Origin: Tubiluchus corallicola
Taxonomy: Eukaryota > Priapulida > Priapulimorpha > Priapulimorphida > Tubiluchidae
DNA: 64,000 nt
Reading direction: 5' to 3'
Assembly: GCA_030141605.1 (NCBI GenBank)
Contig: JAQGDQ010000273.1
Coordinates: 117,001 to 181,000, forward strand
Positions 63,855 to 64,000 of the stretch are shown piece after piece. The notes under the pieces were generated by a model. The model did no database searches. It was not told the DNA's origin and was given only the letters and a program-made list of their open reading frames with translations. The translations under genes were made by a program, and so were the position numbers. Each line of letters opens with the position of its first letter. The first letter of the stretch is position 1.

Positions 63855-64000
63855 CTAGCAAAGATAGAAACAAAATATACAATTGTATGTAACACATATA
63901 TTGCCAACAAGCTCTCTAGAAAGGATGAAATCTTAAAACAAATTCCATACATGCTTGGTTAATTTGCATAAAGATATTAAATACGATTGTATTTATTCTT

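Noticed and set aside
1-64000. CRISPR array, operon, riboswitch or tRNA genes
   Set aside because: No regularly spaced repeats with unique spacers and no bacterial gene layout; intron-split animal gene throughout. No convincing tRNA box pair was seen by eye.

Overview
This is an AT-rich, intron-rich animal genome segment. The minus strand carries one very large gene whose two ends both lie outside the window. Reading from about 63.85 kb down to 0.9 kb, I could chain 66 exons with consistent reading phase. Together they hold 9,033 coding bases, about 3,011 codons. The product is a basement-membrane heparan sulfate proteoglycan core protein, perlecan (HSPG2 in vertebrates, trol in flies, UNC-52 in nematodes). 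The evidence is the module order: LDL-receptor class A (LDLa) modules, an Ig domain, three laminin IV (L4) domains embedded in laminin-type EGF (LE) modules, then a run of Ig domains. The gene start and signal peptide lie upstream (above 64,000). The rest of the Ig run and the expected C-terminal laminin G/EGF region lie downstream (below 1). The species is not identifiable from the window; an invertebrate metazoan is the safest statement.

Layout in gene order. (1) 63.85-36.1 kb is the LDLa region: about 20 LDLa modules, one per exon and almost all phase 1-1. They are interrupted by a cysteine-poor Ig domain (exons 14-15), a canonical Ig domain (exon 25) and six Lustrin-like cysteine-rich modules (exons 11, 19 twice, 20, 21, 22). 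Those cysteine-rich modules are not part of textbook perlecan. (2) 35.4-33.8 kb is the single Ig domain that normally closes the LDLa region. (3) 33.0-8.3 kb is the laminin-like region with three L4/LE cassettes whose intron positions and phases match one another. (4) 8.5-0.9 kb holds the first four Ig domains of the long Ig array, each split over two exons.

Mobile and repetitive DNA lies in the introns. It includes an antisense, inactive CR1/L2-type non-LTR retrotransposon (about 50.35-51.8 kb) and a decayed non-LTR 3' fragment (about 9.76-10.53 kb). There are four well-bounded TA-flanked inverted-repeat elements resembling pogo/Tigger miniature transposons (1.7, 17.9, 34.2 and 36.4 kb), a partial relative at 54.5 kb, and a hAT-like miniature element at 62.3 kb. 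There is also a tandem duplication of a whole exon plus intron (57.1-57.9 kb), a 74-bp tandem duplication that copies a splice donor (27.2 kb), a ~290-bp direct repeat shared by two introns, and several microsatellites.

The most unusual points are the Lustrin-like modules, the Ig domain without its disulfide cysteines, and an unannotated 141-bp phase-0 open segment with good splice sites (22,183-22,323) that would add a hydrophobic stretch inside an LE module. A GC-AG intron also stands out. Introns not listed separately are AT-rich, and I saw no further genes, RNA genes or CRISPR-like arrays in them. Most plus-strand open frames are antisense shadows of the LDLa exons. Exons are numbered here from the first one visible in the window; true exon numbers will be higher.
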